Positions 1-8,827 of a stretch of DNA of 64,000 bases are shown piece after piece. Within the stretch, counting starts at the first letter, position 1. Each line of letters opens with the position of its first letter. The notes under the pieces were generated by a model. The model was not told the origin of the DNA and made no database searches. It worked only from the letters and a program-made list of their open reading frames with translations. This DNA is from Devosia indica. GTDB lineage: Bacteria; Pseudomonadota; Alphaproteobacteria; Rhizobiales; Devosiaceae. Location of the stretch: positions 1 through 64,000 of the forward strand of contig NZ_PYVZ01000004.1 in the NCBI RefSeq assembly GCF_003056405.1, in the 5' to 3' direction. Made by a program: the position numbers and the translations under genes.

Positions 1-43
1 CGCCGCGGCGCCCAAAACACGAAAGGAAAAACCCGCCACTTGA
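1..43 (+). CDS. Possible 3' tail of an IS21-type istB gene (partial)
   Basis: The frame from base 2 to the TGA at 41-43 encodes a short Lys/Arg-rich tail ending KPAT. It lies just inside the IS21-like end described in the next entry, where the ATPase helper gene istB normally stops. Only 13 codons are in the window, so the assignment rests on position and composition rather than homology. Confidence 0.35.
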   Translation, partial: AAAPKTRKEKPAT

Positions 44-127
44 CCGTCCCCGCAGCGCGGGAAACTATCGTCCAACCGGGTCAGTTCTCAATGACAATCC
101 CGGGTCAGTTCCTGGCGACAATCAACA
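1..127 (+). mobile_element. Right end of an IS21-like insertion sequence
   Basis: Two near-identical 24-bp blocks lie in tandem at 76-99 and 100-123. Each has the pattern CCGGGTCAGTT, a short variable stretch, then GACAATC, and the element appears to end in CA at 127. Multiple internal terminal repeats and TG...CA ends are characteristic of IS21-family elements. To the right of base 127 the sequence switches abruptly to the inside of an IS110 transposase reading frame, so this element seems to have inserted into that gene. The rest lies outside the window. Confidence 0.6.
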
Positions 128-128
128 T

Positions 129-593
129 CATGTCCGTTTGCAGTCGATTGATCGCGCAATCATTGCTCTGCTGCGAACGGATGAGGTGGCACGACGACTA
201 TCGACCATTCCTGGCATCGGCCCAGTTGGCGCCACAGCACTGGCCGCATCGGTTGCCGACCCGAGACAGTTCCGGTCCGGTCGAGAGTTTGCCGCCTGGC
301 TGGGACTGACACCCTCGCAGAACTCGAGTGGTGGCAAAGATCGCCTCGGTCGCATTACCAAGATGGGGGATCGTTATCTAAGGAAACTCCTGGTGATCGG
401 CGCGACATCTCTGGTCCGCCGTGCCAAGCACAAGCCCGAAGCAGCCGATCCCTACCTTCTCGCGCTCCTTGCCAGAAAGCCCGCGCGTGTTGCGAGTGTG
501 GCCATGGCCAATAAAATGGCCCGCGTGGTCTGGGCGGTCATGGCTCGCGGCGAGGTCTACCAAGCTCGCCATGCGCCCAGCCTTGCTGGGTGA
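129..593 (+). pseudogene. IS110-family transposase, N-terminally truncated
   Basis: The frame encodes the C-terminal half of an IS110/IS1111-type transposase. It has the helix-hairpin-helix-like motif IPGIGPVGATAL, then the conserved block WLGLTPSQNSSGGKDRLG followed by ITKMGDRYLRKLL, typical of the Transposase_20 domain. The N-terminal DEDD catalytic half is missing. The frame stays open upstream only to about base 129, where the IS21-like end begins, so this is a disrupted fragment and not a functional gene. A TTG at 138 is the first possible start but is unlikely to be used. Confidence 0.85.
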
Positions 594-1165
594 AACCAGG
601 ACGAGGCTGGGCCTAGAAGCGAGATACAGTTCGAGCCGACCAATCGGCTCCGCACGTTGTGAGAGCGAAGCGATGTGATGGCGAAACCGGTCAGGCCGGA
701 AACAGGGACAACCCGTCGAATGACCGAGGCATTATAGCCTGAATTTCAGATTGGGACCTTGTTCGCCGACCCCATCAGGGCCAGCAGCCTCTCATGGCTG
801 CATCAACAGGCCGGACAGAAGACTGCACCCGACCAAAGCGCCAAAACCATCAAATTCTCTCTTGCAATGCGGGGGCCATCCACAGAGGTCGTTCACGCTA
901 CAAATTGGTGCACCCGAAAGCTGCCATTCGCTTCGCGACGAGAACGTCGTAAACGGAGCGGCTGGAGTCACATCAGCTGCGCTTCTTCTGACTTTCGCCG
1001 TGCCGACGCACGAAAAGTCGGCACGTGTCGAGTAAGTTTCAGACGCTACGAACATTCCGCAAGACCGCCCCTTGTGATGTCAGGGCAATTCTCGGTCCAT
1101 TTGGAGGTGAACTGAGGCACCCATTCCCGAGCGTAAGCCACCATCGCCCCCGCCTAGCCGAAATC
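594..1165. other. Non-coding stretch: IS110 3' flank and unassigned sequence
   Basis: No convincing gene is seen here. Bases 594 to roughly 880 look like the 3' flank of the IS110 element. The remainder contains the motif AGCTGCCATTCGCT at 919-932, which recurs inverted near 28837, and an 8-bp inverted repeat (GTGCCGAC ... GTCGGCAC) at 1000-1024 lying downstream of the minus-strand regulator gene. Short open frames here have no recognisable features. Confidence 0.5.
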
Positions 1166-3019
1166 TCAGTGTCGCATGTATTTGTAGACCGTGTTTCGCG
1201 AGATGCCGAGCGCCTTGGCTGTCTCGCTGACATTGTTGCCGTTGGTCCGCAGCAACTCATTGATCTGCCGGATGATGAGGCCCTTAAGGCCGGCGGACTC
1301 GATAAGGGCCGACGCGTTTTGGCTGCCGAAAAGCTGATCCATATGAACGATGCCGATCGGTTCTTCCGTCACCAGCAGGCTCAGTTGAAACAGGGCAGAC
1401 CGGAGCTCGCGCAGGTTGCCAGGCCATTCATGTTGCGCGAGGGACTCGACGGCGCCATCGGTGATTTCCAGTGCCGCGTCTAGCTCGCGAAGTATAAAGC
1501 GGGTGAGAGCCGCAAAGTCGCGCCTCTCCCGCAGTGGCGGCAGATTGAGCTGCACGACGCCGAGACGGTAGAAAAGGTCCGAGCGGAAGCGCTTCTCCGC
1601 GATGGCCGAGAGAAGATCGACATTCGTTGCGCCAACGACCTGAACGTCGACTTTGTGCGTCGTGGCGCTTCCGACTGCCCTGACTTCGAACTGATCAAGA
1701 AAGCGCAGTAGTGCAACCTGACTCGGAAGAGGCAGGTCGCCAATTTCGTCCAGGAAAAGAGTACCGCCATCTGCTGCTCTGGCCAGCCCCATGGATCCGT
1801 CCTTGCGGGCTCCGGTAAAAGCGCCGGCGGCATAGCCGAAGAGCTCTGCCTCGAATAGTTGTTCGGGCAATGCACCGCAGTTTACCGGCACGAAAGCGCC
1901 GCTCCGCCCGCTGGCGGCATGAATGTGACGCGCTATGATTTCCTTTCCCGTTCCACTTTCGCCTAGGATCAGGAAGGGCGGCTTGCGTCGCACGGCCCGC
2001 TGCACCTTCACCAACTCCGTCTGAAGGGCGGGGTCTTCGGCCACGAAGCCGGCAACTGACACGACCGGAGACGCGACTATTGTGCTGCTGGCTGCGCGTA
2101 CGCGCCCCTCCGAGACCGGGCGGCCTGAAAACTGAACTACATATTGGCTGCCCAACAAATCCCGCAGCGTCGGCACGATACCATCGCCCAGATGCCCCAG
2201 CGCATTGGCGAAACTGGTGTCGAAAACCGCTTCGAACGCCGTTCCTGGCCGCACGGTCAGCCCCGACAACATGCTGCGTCCGCGTTGATTGATGGCCCGC
2301 AGTCGCCCTTCGGAGTCGAAGGAGATCAGGCCCCCGCTGACCGAATTGAGCAGCTCGAACCGGGAATGGAACAACAGGACAAGATGATCGGACTGCTGGC
2401 GCAAGAATAGACTGTTCTCGATATGGGTCGCGGCCATCTGCATGAGGACCAGCGTGTGCGTGTTGCGTGCGCGGCAATCGGACGAGGCGTCGAGCACGCC
2501 TGCCAGTTCACCGTCCGAATGGAATACCGGGGCAGCAAAGCAACTGACGTCAGAATGGGTATGGAAGAAATGCTCCTCGCCATGGACGATCAGCGGCTGC
2601 CTGATCATGGATGCGGTCCCCATGGCGTTGGTGCCGCGCAGTTCCTCAAGCCACACCGAACCGGGCAGGATCGCTTTGCCCGGCTTGCTGCTGCGGAATT
2701 CGCCATCGGAAACGGTCTCCAGCACCGTTCCGCGGGCATTGCCGAAGGCAATCATGAAATTGCTGCCCGCAATCTGCTGATAGAGCGCCTGCATCTGCGA
2801 CGCGGCGAAACGGTGGACGAGTTCATCCTCATCCCGCTGCTGACGCAGTTCCCGAGCGCTCAGCTGGGCATTGTGGGCCGTGCCCATTGGGTCGAGCCCC
2901 CGCTCGAGGCAACGGTTCCAGCTATCCGAGATATGCGGCGGAATCAGGTGCGGATCGATTTCGCCTCCGTGCTGCAAAGTAATCCGCGCGCGTTTGAGGC
3001 GCTCAGTGCGTGAGAGCAT
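1166..3019 (-). CDS. Sigma-54-dependent enhancer-binding regulator, AcoR type
   Basis: A 617-residue activator of RNA polymerase-sigma54. After an AcoR-like N-terminus (HISDSWNRCLERGLDP) there is a GAF-type sensor region at about 85-205. The AAA+ domain follows, with Walker A GESGTGKE near 353, the sigma54-contacting GAFTGA loop near 399 and Walker B TLFLDEIGDLP near 421. A Fis-type helix-turn-helix (ETAKALGISRNTVYKYM) closes the protein. An upstream in-frame start at 3130 exists. The ATG at 3019 is preferred because GGAGG lies five bases before it. It is divergent from the alcohol dehydrogenase gene, whose promoter is a perfect -24/-12 element, so control of that operon is the natural inference. 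The effector is unknown; AcoR relatives sense small alcohols, ketones or aldehydes. Confidence 0.92.
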   Translation of the reverse strand: MLSRTERLKRARITLQHGGEIDPHLIPPHISDSWNRCLERGLDPMGTAHNAQLSARELRQQRDEDELVHRFAASQMQALYQQIAGSNFMIAFGNARGTVLETVSDGEFRSSKPGKAILPGSVWLEELRGTNAMGTASMIRQPLIVHGEEHFFHTHSDVSCFAAPVFHSDGELAGVLDASSDCRARNTHTLVLMQMAATHIENSLFLRQQSDHLVLLFHSRFELLNSVSGGLISFDSEGRLRAINQRGRSMLSGLTVRPGTAFEAVFDTSFANALGHLGDGIVPTLRDLLGSQYVVQFSGRPVSEGRVRAASSTIVASPVVSVAGFVAEDPALQTELVKVQRAVRRKPPFLILGESGTGKEIIARHIHAASGRSGAFVPVNCGALPEQLFEAELFGYAAGAFTGARKDGSMGLARAADGGTLFLDEIGDLPLPSQVALLRFLDQFEVRAVGSATTHKVDVQVVGATNVDLLSAIAEKRFRSDLFYRLGVVQLNLPPLRERRDFAALTRFILRELDAALEITDGAVESLAQHEWPGNLRELRSALFQLSLLVTEEPIGIVHMDQLFGSQNASALIESAGLKGLIIRQINELLRTNGNNVSETAKALGISRNTVYKYMRH

Positions 3020-3123
3020 GTGTTCCTCCGGCATGTGTCCGCCGGTCTTCGCCAGCGTGAACGGATGCAAGGCTACACCACGGGCAAGGCCGTGTAAAAC
3101 ATGGGAAAATGACCGTGTTCGAA

Positions 3124-3171
3124 TGTTCATTTACTGAACAGTCGCCGCTTGCTCTCAACAATATTGAGCAA
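3124..3171. promoter_or_regulatory. Candidate upstream activator sites for the sigma-54 regulator
   Basis: A perfect palindrome TGTTCA-N5-TGAACA occupies 3124-3140. A second, looser inverted repeat TTGCTC-N11-GAGCAA occupies 3149-3171. Both lie in the divergent intergenic region. The centre of the first is 118 bp upstream of the -24 element at 3250, a normal distance for an enhancer-binding protein acting by DNA looping. Binding is inferred and not shown. Confidence 0.6.
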
Positions 3172-3249
3172 TCTCACCATCGCCGCGGATGGCATCTGCA
3201 GATGGTTATGCCTTTGTAGCAAAAACCAAATCCTGCCGGGACAGCAACT

Positions 3250-3264
3250 TGGCACGGCTCTTGC
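3250..3264 (+). promoter_or_regulatory. Sigma-54 (-24/-12) promoter of the adh-ABC operon
   Basis: TGGCAC, five bases, then TTGC matches the sigma54 consensus exactly, with correct spacing between the GG and GC dinucleotides. Transcription would start about 12 bases downstream of the TTGC, leaving a leader of roughly 35 nucleotides before the ATG at 3311. This links the downstream genes to the divergent regulator. Confidence 0.85.
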
Positions 3265-3310
3265 GATGACTTGGGCAGTTACGCAGCTCGTGAACACCAG
3301 GGAGGTCCCC

Positions 3311-4354
3311 ATGAAGGCAGCAGTGCTTCATGAATTTGATGAGAAGCTCGAGAAGAGCCAGTTCGTTGTCTATGAGGACGTGCCCGATCCGCGCATCGAA
3401 GGGCCAAACGACGTCATCGTTCGCATCGGTGGTGCCGGCGTGTGCCGCACCGATCTGCACATCATCGAAGGGCTCTGGCGGAACAATTCCGACGTTCAGT
3501 TGCCATATATCATGGGCCACGAAAATGCCGGCTGGATCGAGGAAATCGGGCCCGCCGTCACCGGCTTCAAGGTTGGCGATCCGGTTATCTGCCACCCACT
3601 GGTGACCAGCGGACATTGCCTAGCCTGCCGTCGTGGCAATGACATGCATGCCGAGGAAAGCGCCTTTCCGGGCGTCAACGTCAATGGCGGCTATGCCGAA
3701 CTGCTCAAGACCGGCCAGCGCTCGCTGATCAAACTGCCTAAAACCCTGGCGCCCAAGGATGTCGCGCCATACACCGATGCTGGTCTGACCGCGTATCGCG
3801 CCTGCAAGAAGGCCGCCGCGCATCTGCTTCCGGGCCAATATGTCGTGGTGATCGGTGTCGGCGGTCTCGGTCATATCGGCGTTCAGGTGCTGCGGGCCAT
3901 GTGTGCGGCCCGCATTATCGCGGTCGACCGCTCAGACGATGCGCTCGAGCTAGCGGGGAAATGCGGCGCTGACTTCACCGTGAGGGCCACCGGCGACCAG
4001 GTGGAGCAGGTGCTGGCCATAACCGGCGGCCATGGCGCGGAAGCCGTCATCGACTTTGTCGGCGAGGGCAGCGCCATCTCCGAGGGTCTTGCCATGACCC
4101 GCAATGACGGCGCCTACTACATCGTCGGCTATGGCGGAAAACTCGAAATTCCGACCATCGACATGATCACCTCGGAAAAGCGCATTATCGGCAATCTGGT
4201 CGGGACCTATCCAGAGCTTGTCGAGCTGATGGCCCTGGCCGACCAGGGCAAGGTTCACCTCTCGACCGCCGAATATCGGCTGCAGGATGCCAACCAGGCC
4301 CTGCTCGACCTCCATCACGGCAAAATTCACGGCCGCGGCGTGCTCATTCCGTAG
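3311..4354 (+). CDS. Zinc-type alcohol dehydrogenase (MDR superfamily)
   Basis: A 347-residue NAD(P)-dependent medium-chain dehydrogenase. The start is fixed by GGGAGG at 3300-3305. Catalytic-zinc candidates are C45, H70 and E71, with D156 in place of the usual third Cys. The Rossmann motif GVGGLGHIG lies near 182, and an acidic D206 at the end of beta-2 suggests NAD preference. The structural-zinc loop is degraded: it keeps C103 and C106 but lacks the first and fourth cysteines, so the enzyme probably lacks the second zinc. It is first in a sigma54-controlled operon with an ABC importer, which suggests oxidation of an imported alcohol or polyol. The substrate cannot be named from sequence. 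Confidence 0.9.
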   Translation: MKAAVLHEFDEKLEKSQFVVYEDVPDPRIEGPNDVIVRIGGAGVCRTDLHIIEGLWRNNSDVQLPYIMGHENAGWIEEIGPAVTGFKVGDPVICHPLVTSGHCLACRRGNDMHAEESAFPGVNVNGGYAELLKTGQRSLIKLPKTLAPKDVAPYTDAGLTAYRACKKAAAHLLPGQYVVVIGVGGLGHIGVQVLRAMCAARIIAVDRSDDALELAGKCGADFTVRATGDQVEQVLAITGGHGAEAVIDFVGEGSAISEGLAMTRNDGAYYIVGYGGKLEIPTIDMITSEKRIIGNLVGTYPELVELMALADQGKVHLSTAEYRLQDANQALLDLHHGKIHGRGVLIP

Positions 4355-4410
4355 CAGGCCCGGTCGATCCGAATGCAACGCAGCAAAGCTGCATCTAGGG
4401 AGAAGGAAGA

Positions 4411-5943
4411 ATGAGACTCGCAAGAATGGCCAGCCTGGCCAGTGTCATTGCCATGGTGGCCTCGTCCGCCACACTGGCGCAGACTGACTATTCGGCCGCC
4501 TATGGCATTGACGAAGACGTGCCCGGCGCTTGCTCATATGAGAGCATCGACGCCAAGGATTATTCGGGCCGCCAGCTCAACATCATCAGCCATGCCGTAC
4601 CGGTCATCGGCGAACCCACCGACATCCACGCCCGCCAGTTCGAGGAACTCACCGGGGCCAAGCTCAGCGTGGTGCATGTGCCCTTCGGCGACCTGTTCCA
4701 GCGCATCCTGATCCCGTTCCAGACCGGGCAGAATGCCTATGACGTGCTGTTCTATCCCTCGCTCTGGATCGGCGATCTCAACCAGTATCTGGCGCCGGTG
4801 CCTGAAGCCTATCGCGAGACCGCTGGTTTCAAGGACGTGACCCGAAACTATATCGACGTGGCCACCTGGGGCGACACCATCGTCCAGTATCCGATGGATG
4901 GTGACCGGCACTATCTGAAATACCGCGCCGACATCTTCTCCAATCCCGAGGCCATAGCCCGCTTCAAGCAGGAGACCGGCAAGGACCTCGCCGTTCCCAC
5001 CACCTGGGAAGACTATAACGAGATCGCCCGCGTATTCTCGGGCTGGGACTGGGATGGCGACGGCAATCCGAACTACGGCTCGGCCGAAGTCACCAAGCGC
5101 GACGACCTGATGTTCTCGGCCTTCATCAGCCGCGCGGCGCCCTATGCCCGCAATCCGAACGTGAAGGGCGGTTTCTTCTTCGACCTCGAAACCATGGAAC
5201 CGCAGATCAACAATCCAGGCTTTGTCAAAGGGCTGGAGCTGTTTGTCGAAGCCTCCAAGGACTGGGCGCCGGGCGGCGCGAATTGGGGCCTTGGCGATGA
5301 AATTTTCGCCTTTGGCGGTGGTCAGGCGCTGATGAGCTATTCCTGGGACGACGCCTTCGTGCAGGCGCAGCAGGAAGACAGCCCGATCCGCAACCAGGTG
5401 GCCGCCGCGCCACTGCCGGGCGCAAGCGAAGTCTGGAACCGCGATACCGGCAGCTGGGACAGCTTCGAGGAGCCCAATCGTGCTCCCTATGTCACCTGGG
5501 GCTGGACTTCGGCGGTTTCCAACCGCTCGCAGAACCAGGACATGGCGTTCGACTTCCTCTGCTTCTTCTCCAATGAAGCCAATACCCTGGCCGACCTGCA
5601 GGTCGGGCGCTTCGGCGTCAATCCATACCGCAATGCCCATTTCGACCCGTCTCTGTGGACGGATCGCCTGGGCTGGGACGCGGCACTGACCAAGAGCTAT
5701 GTCGAAACACTGTCCGGCATGGATGACAGCATTAACCGCGTCTTCGACCTGCGCGTGCCCGGCGTCAGCCAGTTCATGACGTCTCTAGCAACCGGCGTTG
5801 CCGCCGCACTGGCCGGCCAGCAGACGCCGCAGGAAGCGCTCGACAGCGTAGCCGTGGAATGGACCGCGATCGTCGATCGGATCGGGGTGGACACGGTTCG
5901 CAATGCCTATGCCGGCGTCGTGGCGCTCGAAGACAACCTCTAG
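4411..5943 (+). CDS. ABC transporter substrate-binding protein, family 1 (sugar/polyol type)
   Basis: A 510-residue periplasmic binding protein with a signal peptide (MRLARMASLASVIAMVASSA, cleavage likely after TLA). The mature part has the usual family 1 layout, with an N-terminal lobe such as HARQFEELTGAKLSVVHVPFGDL and a Trp/Tyr-rich cleft (DYNEIARVFSGWDWDGDGN, WGWTSAVSN). The start is supported by GGGAGAAGGAAG immediately upstream. It lies 56 bp after the dehydrogenase gene and is followed by two permeases and two ATPases, together a complete importer. The ATPase pair resembles the GlpS/GlpT type, so glycerol-like polyols are candidate ligands. This protein is not obviously a GlpV orthologue. 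Confidence 0.9.
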   Translation: MRLARMASLASVIAMVASSATLAQTDYSAAYGIDEDVPGACSYESIDAKDYSGRQLNIISHAVPVIGEPTDIHARQFEELTGAKLSVVHVPFGDLFQRILIPFQTGQNAYDVLFYPSLWIGDLNQYLAPVPEAYRETAGFKDVTRNYIDVATWGDTIVQYPMDGDRHYLKYRADIFSNPEAIARFKQETGKDLAVPTTWEDYNEIARVFSGWDWDGDGNPNYGSAEVTKRDDLMFSAFISRAAPYARNPNVKGGFFFDLETMEPQINNPGFVKGLELFVEASKDWAPGGANWGLGDEIFAFGGGQALMSYSWDDAFVQAQQEDSPIRNQVAAAPLPGASEVWNRDTGSWDSFEEPNRAPYVTWGWTSAVSNRSQNQDMAFDFLCFFSNEANTLADLQVGRFGVNPYRNAHFDPSLWTDRLGWDAALTKSYVETLSGMDDSINRVFDLRVPGVSQFMTSLATGVAAALAGQQTPQEALDSVAVEWTAIVDRIGVDTVRNAYAGVVALEDNL

Positions 5944-6018
5944 CAATCACAGTCCCGGTGGGTCTTACCCCCCGGGACTTCGCTCACTGGCGCTCGCGCC
6001 CCCCTGAGGACCAGGCCG

Positions 6019-6894
6019 ATGTATGGGCTGACCCGCTACAAACTCTTCTTCCTTTTGCCCGGCCTTCTGGTGCTGCTGGCGATCATCCTGTTTCCCCTCA
6101 TCTTCACCATCCGCGTGAGCTTCTCCGGCTGGGACGCTGTCCGCCCCGGTCTCGACTGGATCGGTGGCGTCAATTATGGCCGCCTGCTCGCCGATGGGCG
6201 GTTCTGGCAGTCGCTCTCCCGGCTGGGCCTGATGGCGGTATCGGCCGTGGCCATTGAATATGTGCTGGGCTTTGGACTGGCGCTGCTGGTCTGGCGTCAG
6301 ATCAGGTTTCGTCGCCTGGTGCGGGTGCTGTTCCTCATTCCCATGATGACCACTCCCGTCGTCATGGCGGTCATCTGGCGTACCGTATTCCACGAAAGTC
6401 TGGGGCCGGCCAACGACCTCGTGACGCTGTTCGGCTTTGCCCCCATCCCCTGGCTCACCAATGCACAATGGGCGACATTCGTCGTCATATTGGTCGATGT
6501 CTGGCAGTGGACGCCCTTCATGTTCCTGCTGTTGCTGGCGGGCCTGCTCTCCTTGCCGCGCGAGCCGCTGCTGGCGGCGGCAATCGACGGCGCCGGACCC
6601 ATCCGCGCCTTCTGGAACGTGACCTTCCCTGCCATGGCGCCGATATCGGTCGGCGCGATCATCATCCGTCTGATCGAGGCGTCCAAGATCATGGAGACGG
6701 TTTACGTCATCACCTCGGGCGGGCCGGGAACGTCCACGGAAACCTCCAGCTATTACATCTTCATCCGTGGCCTGCGCGACTTCCAGATCGGCTACGCGGC
6801 GGCTCTGTCGATTACCTACCTCGTCATCATGATCGTGCTGCTCACGATCATCGCCAAGCTGTTGACCAAAACGCTCATCAAGGCGGAGGCCTGA
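6019..6894 (+). CDS. ABC transporter permease, MalF/UgpA-like
   Basis: A 291-residue inner-membrane protein with about six hydrophobic segments. The first is FLLPGLLVLLAIILFPLIFT at 11-30. The cytoplasmic EAA loop that docks onto the ATPases is visible around 184-203 (LAAAIDGAGPIRAFWNVTFP). It pairs with the next permease, whose ATG begins two bases after this stop codon, which implies translational coupling. Membership of the binding-protein-dependent transport family is clear. Substrate identity depends on the binding protein encoded upstream. Confidence 0.92.
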   Translation: MYGLTRYKLFFLLPGLLVLLAIILFPLIFTIRVSFSGWDAVRPGLDWIGGVNYGRLLADGRFWQSLSRLGLMAVSAVAIEYVLGFGLALLVWRQIRFRRLVRVLFLIPMMTTPVVMAVIWRTVFHESLGPANDLVTLFGFAPIPWLTNAQWATFVVILVDVWQWTPFMFLLLLAGLLSLPREPLLAAAIDGAGPIRAFWNVTFPAMAPISVGAIIIRLIEASKIMETVYVITSGGPGTSTETSSYYIFIRGLRDFQIGYAAALSITYLVIMIVLLTIIAKLLTKTLIKAEA

Positions 6895-6895
6895 A

Positions 6896-7738
6896 ATGGA
6901 ACGCCTCTATCCACTTCTCAAGGCCGCTGCCATCCTGCTCTGGAGCGCCTTCGTCGTCGCCCCATTTCTGTGGGCGCTGACCACGTCGTTCAAGACCGCC
7001 AATGGCGTGACCGCCGGCCCGACCTATATTCCTTTCGTCGACTACGAGCCCTCGCTCGCTGCATGGCAGGGGTTGTTTGGCAGTGGCGGCGGCAGCATCG
7101 ACATCGCCAGCCCCTTCGTCTCCTCCACGGTGGTAACGCTCTCCGCCAGCCTCGTTAGCCTCGTGCTTGGCACCTTGGCGGCTTACGGTTTGTCGCGCTT
7201 TTCATACAAGGCAGGCCCAGTCGGCAACAACGACCTGACCTTCTTCTTCGTCTCCCAGCGCATCATGCCGCCCGTTGTCCTAGCCATCCCCTTCTTCCTG
7301 ATGCTGGGCTGGCTCGGGCTGCTCGATACCATTGCGGGCCTAGTCATCGTCTATGTGGCGCTGCTGCTGCCCATTTCCGTCTGGGTGATGGTCGATTTCT
7401 TCAATTCCATTCCGCGCGAACTGGATGAAACCGCGATGATCGACGGCTGCACGCCCTTCGAGACCTTCTGGCGCGTCATCCTGCCGAACTCCGTTCCGGG
7501 TCTCGTCGTCGCCGGCATCTTCTGCATCATCTTCGGCTGGAACGACTTCTTCTTCGCCTTCACGCTCACCTTCACACAAACGCAATTGCTGCCGGTGGCG
7601 ATCGTCTCCCTCAACTCGTCCGTCACGCCCTGGTGGAGTCTCTCCGCTTCGGCGCTCATCTCAGTCGCCCCCCTTATCGTCATTGCTTTCCTCGTCGAGC
7701 GCTATCTCGACAAGGGCAGTATTGGCGGCCGCAAATAG
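6896..7738 (+). CDS. ABC transporter permease, MalG/UgpE-like
   Basis: A 280-residue permease with about six transmembrane segments and an EAA loop (ETAMIDGCTPFETFWRVILP) in the last third. Family hallmarks such as FFVSQRIMPPVVLAIPFF and the C-terminal LVERYLDKGSIGG are present. GGAGG at the end of the preceding gene provides the ribosome-binding site. It would form the heterodimeric membrane channel with the preceding permease. The following ATPase gene begins eight bases after its stop. Confidence 0.92.
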   Translation: MERLYPLLKAAAILLWSAFVVAPFLWALTTSFKTANGVTAGPTYIPFVDYEPSLAAWQGLFGSGGGSIDIASPFVSSTVVTLSASLVSLVLGTLAAYGLSRFSYKAGPVGNNDLTFFFVSQRIMPPVVLAIPFFLMLGWLGLLDTIAGLVIVYVALLLPISVWVMVDFFNSIPRELDETAMIDGCTPFETFWRVILPNSVPGLVVAGIFCIIFGWNDFFFAFTLTFTQTQLLPVAIVSLNSSVTPWWSLSASALISVAPLIVIAFLVERYLDKGSIGGRK

Positions 7739-7746
7739 AGTTCGCC

Positions 7747-8814
7747 ATGACCTATCTTCTCGACAATCTCACGGTGAAGCAGGGCAGTGACATTCATCTC
7801 GATGGTGTCACCCTGAGCTTGCCCAACGCGGGCGTCGTCACGGTCATCGGACGCACGCTTGCGGGAAAGACGACCCTGCTCAAAGTTCTGGCCGGTCTGA
7901 TAGCGCCACAATCGGGGTCGCTGACCAAGGACGGCGCGGATCTGCTGGCTATCCCAGCCTGGCGGCGGCGGGTCGGCATGGTCTACCAGCAGTTCGTCAA
8001 CTACCCGCATCTCTCGGTTCGGGACAACATCGTCTTCCCGCTCAAGCGCAGCGGATTGAAGCCTGCGGCAGTCGCCGAAAAGCTCAGCTATGTCACCGAA
8101 CTTCTAGGACTGGCCCCCTTGCTCGACCGCCGCCCTGAGGAACTGTCCGGGGGTCAACAGCAACGCGTGGCTCTGGCACGCTCCTTAGTGAAAGACACCG
8201 ATTTCCTGCTGCTTGATGAGCCTCTGGTCAATCTCGACTACAAGCTGCGCGAGCAATTGCGCGACGAATTCCGGCGGATTTTCCACGCCAGCGAAAACCG
8301 TCTGGTGGTGTATTCAACCACCGAACCGCTCGAAGCGATGATCATGCAGGGTCTGGTCTTGGTCCTGCATGAGGGCGAGGTGGTGCAGGTCGGCGACTAT
8401 CGCGACGTCTACCGGCGTCCGGCCAACACCACGGCCGCCACCATATTTAACGATCCGCCGATGAACCTATTCGGCGGGCGCATCGAAGCCGGACAGGTGA
8501 AGATCGGGGACGAGACGGTGCTCAGAATGCCCGGGCATTTCGCAAACCTGTCCGATGGCAAGTACATTTTCGGTATCCGCGCCAGCGAAGCGGTGATGGG
8601 CGGAATCATAACCGGCCGCGTGGCCCTGGCGGAGATAAACGGCTCTACCACCGTCCTGCATCTCGACATGCCATTCGGCAATCTGGTGCTGGAACGCGAG
8701 GGCGTCGCCCTGCATGCCATTGGCGACGGTGTGTCGGTAACGTTGCCGCCCGCGCGCCTCTTCGCCTTTGATGCCGATACCCGCAATCTTGTTGCTGCCC
8801 CAGTCAGCGACTGA
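7747..8814 (+). CDS. ABC transporter ATP-binding protein 1 (GlpS-like)
   Basis: A 355-residue ATPase with Walker A GRTLAGKTTLL, a Q-loop (VYQQFVNYPHLS), an intact signature ELSGGQQQRVALARSL and Walker B FLLLDEPLVNLD. The H-loop is altered: the expected histidine after the following beta strand is replaced in YSTTEPLEA. GRTLAGKT and STTEP are features I associate with GlpS-type subunits of polyol importers. The C-terminal third is an OB-like regulatory domain. ATG 7747 is the sensible start because longer in-frame starts run back into the permease gene. It probably heterodimerises with the next ATPase. Confidence 0.92.
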   Translation: MTYLLDNLTVKQGSDIHLDGVTLSLPNAGVVTVIGRTLAGKTTLLKVLAGLIAPQSGSLTKDGADLLAIPAWRRRVGMVYQQFVNYPHLSVRDNIVFPLKRSGLKPAAVAEKLSYVTELLGLAPLLDRRPEELSGGQQQRVALARSLVKDTDFLLLDEPLVNLDYKLREQLRDEFRRIFHASENRLVVYSTTEPLEAMIMQGLVLVLHEGEVVQVGDYRDVYRRPANTTAATIFNDPPMNLFGGRIEAGQVKIGDETVLRMPGHFANLSDGKYIFGIRASEAVMGGIITGRVALAEINGSTTVLHLDMPFGNLVLEREGVALHAIGDGVSVTLPPARLFAFDADTRNLVAAPVSD

Positions 8815-8827
8815 AAGGACCTATCCT

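Noticed and set aside
759-1115. Plus-strand open frame of 118 codons downstream of the IS110 fragment
   Set aside because: It covers IS flank and repeat relics, with no family features and no ribosome-binding site.
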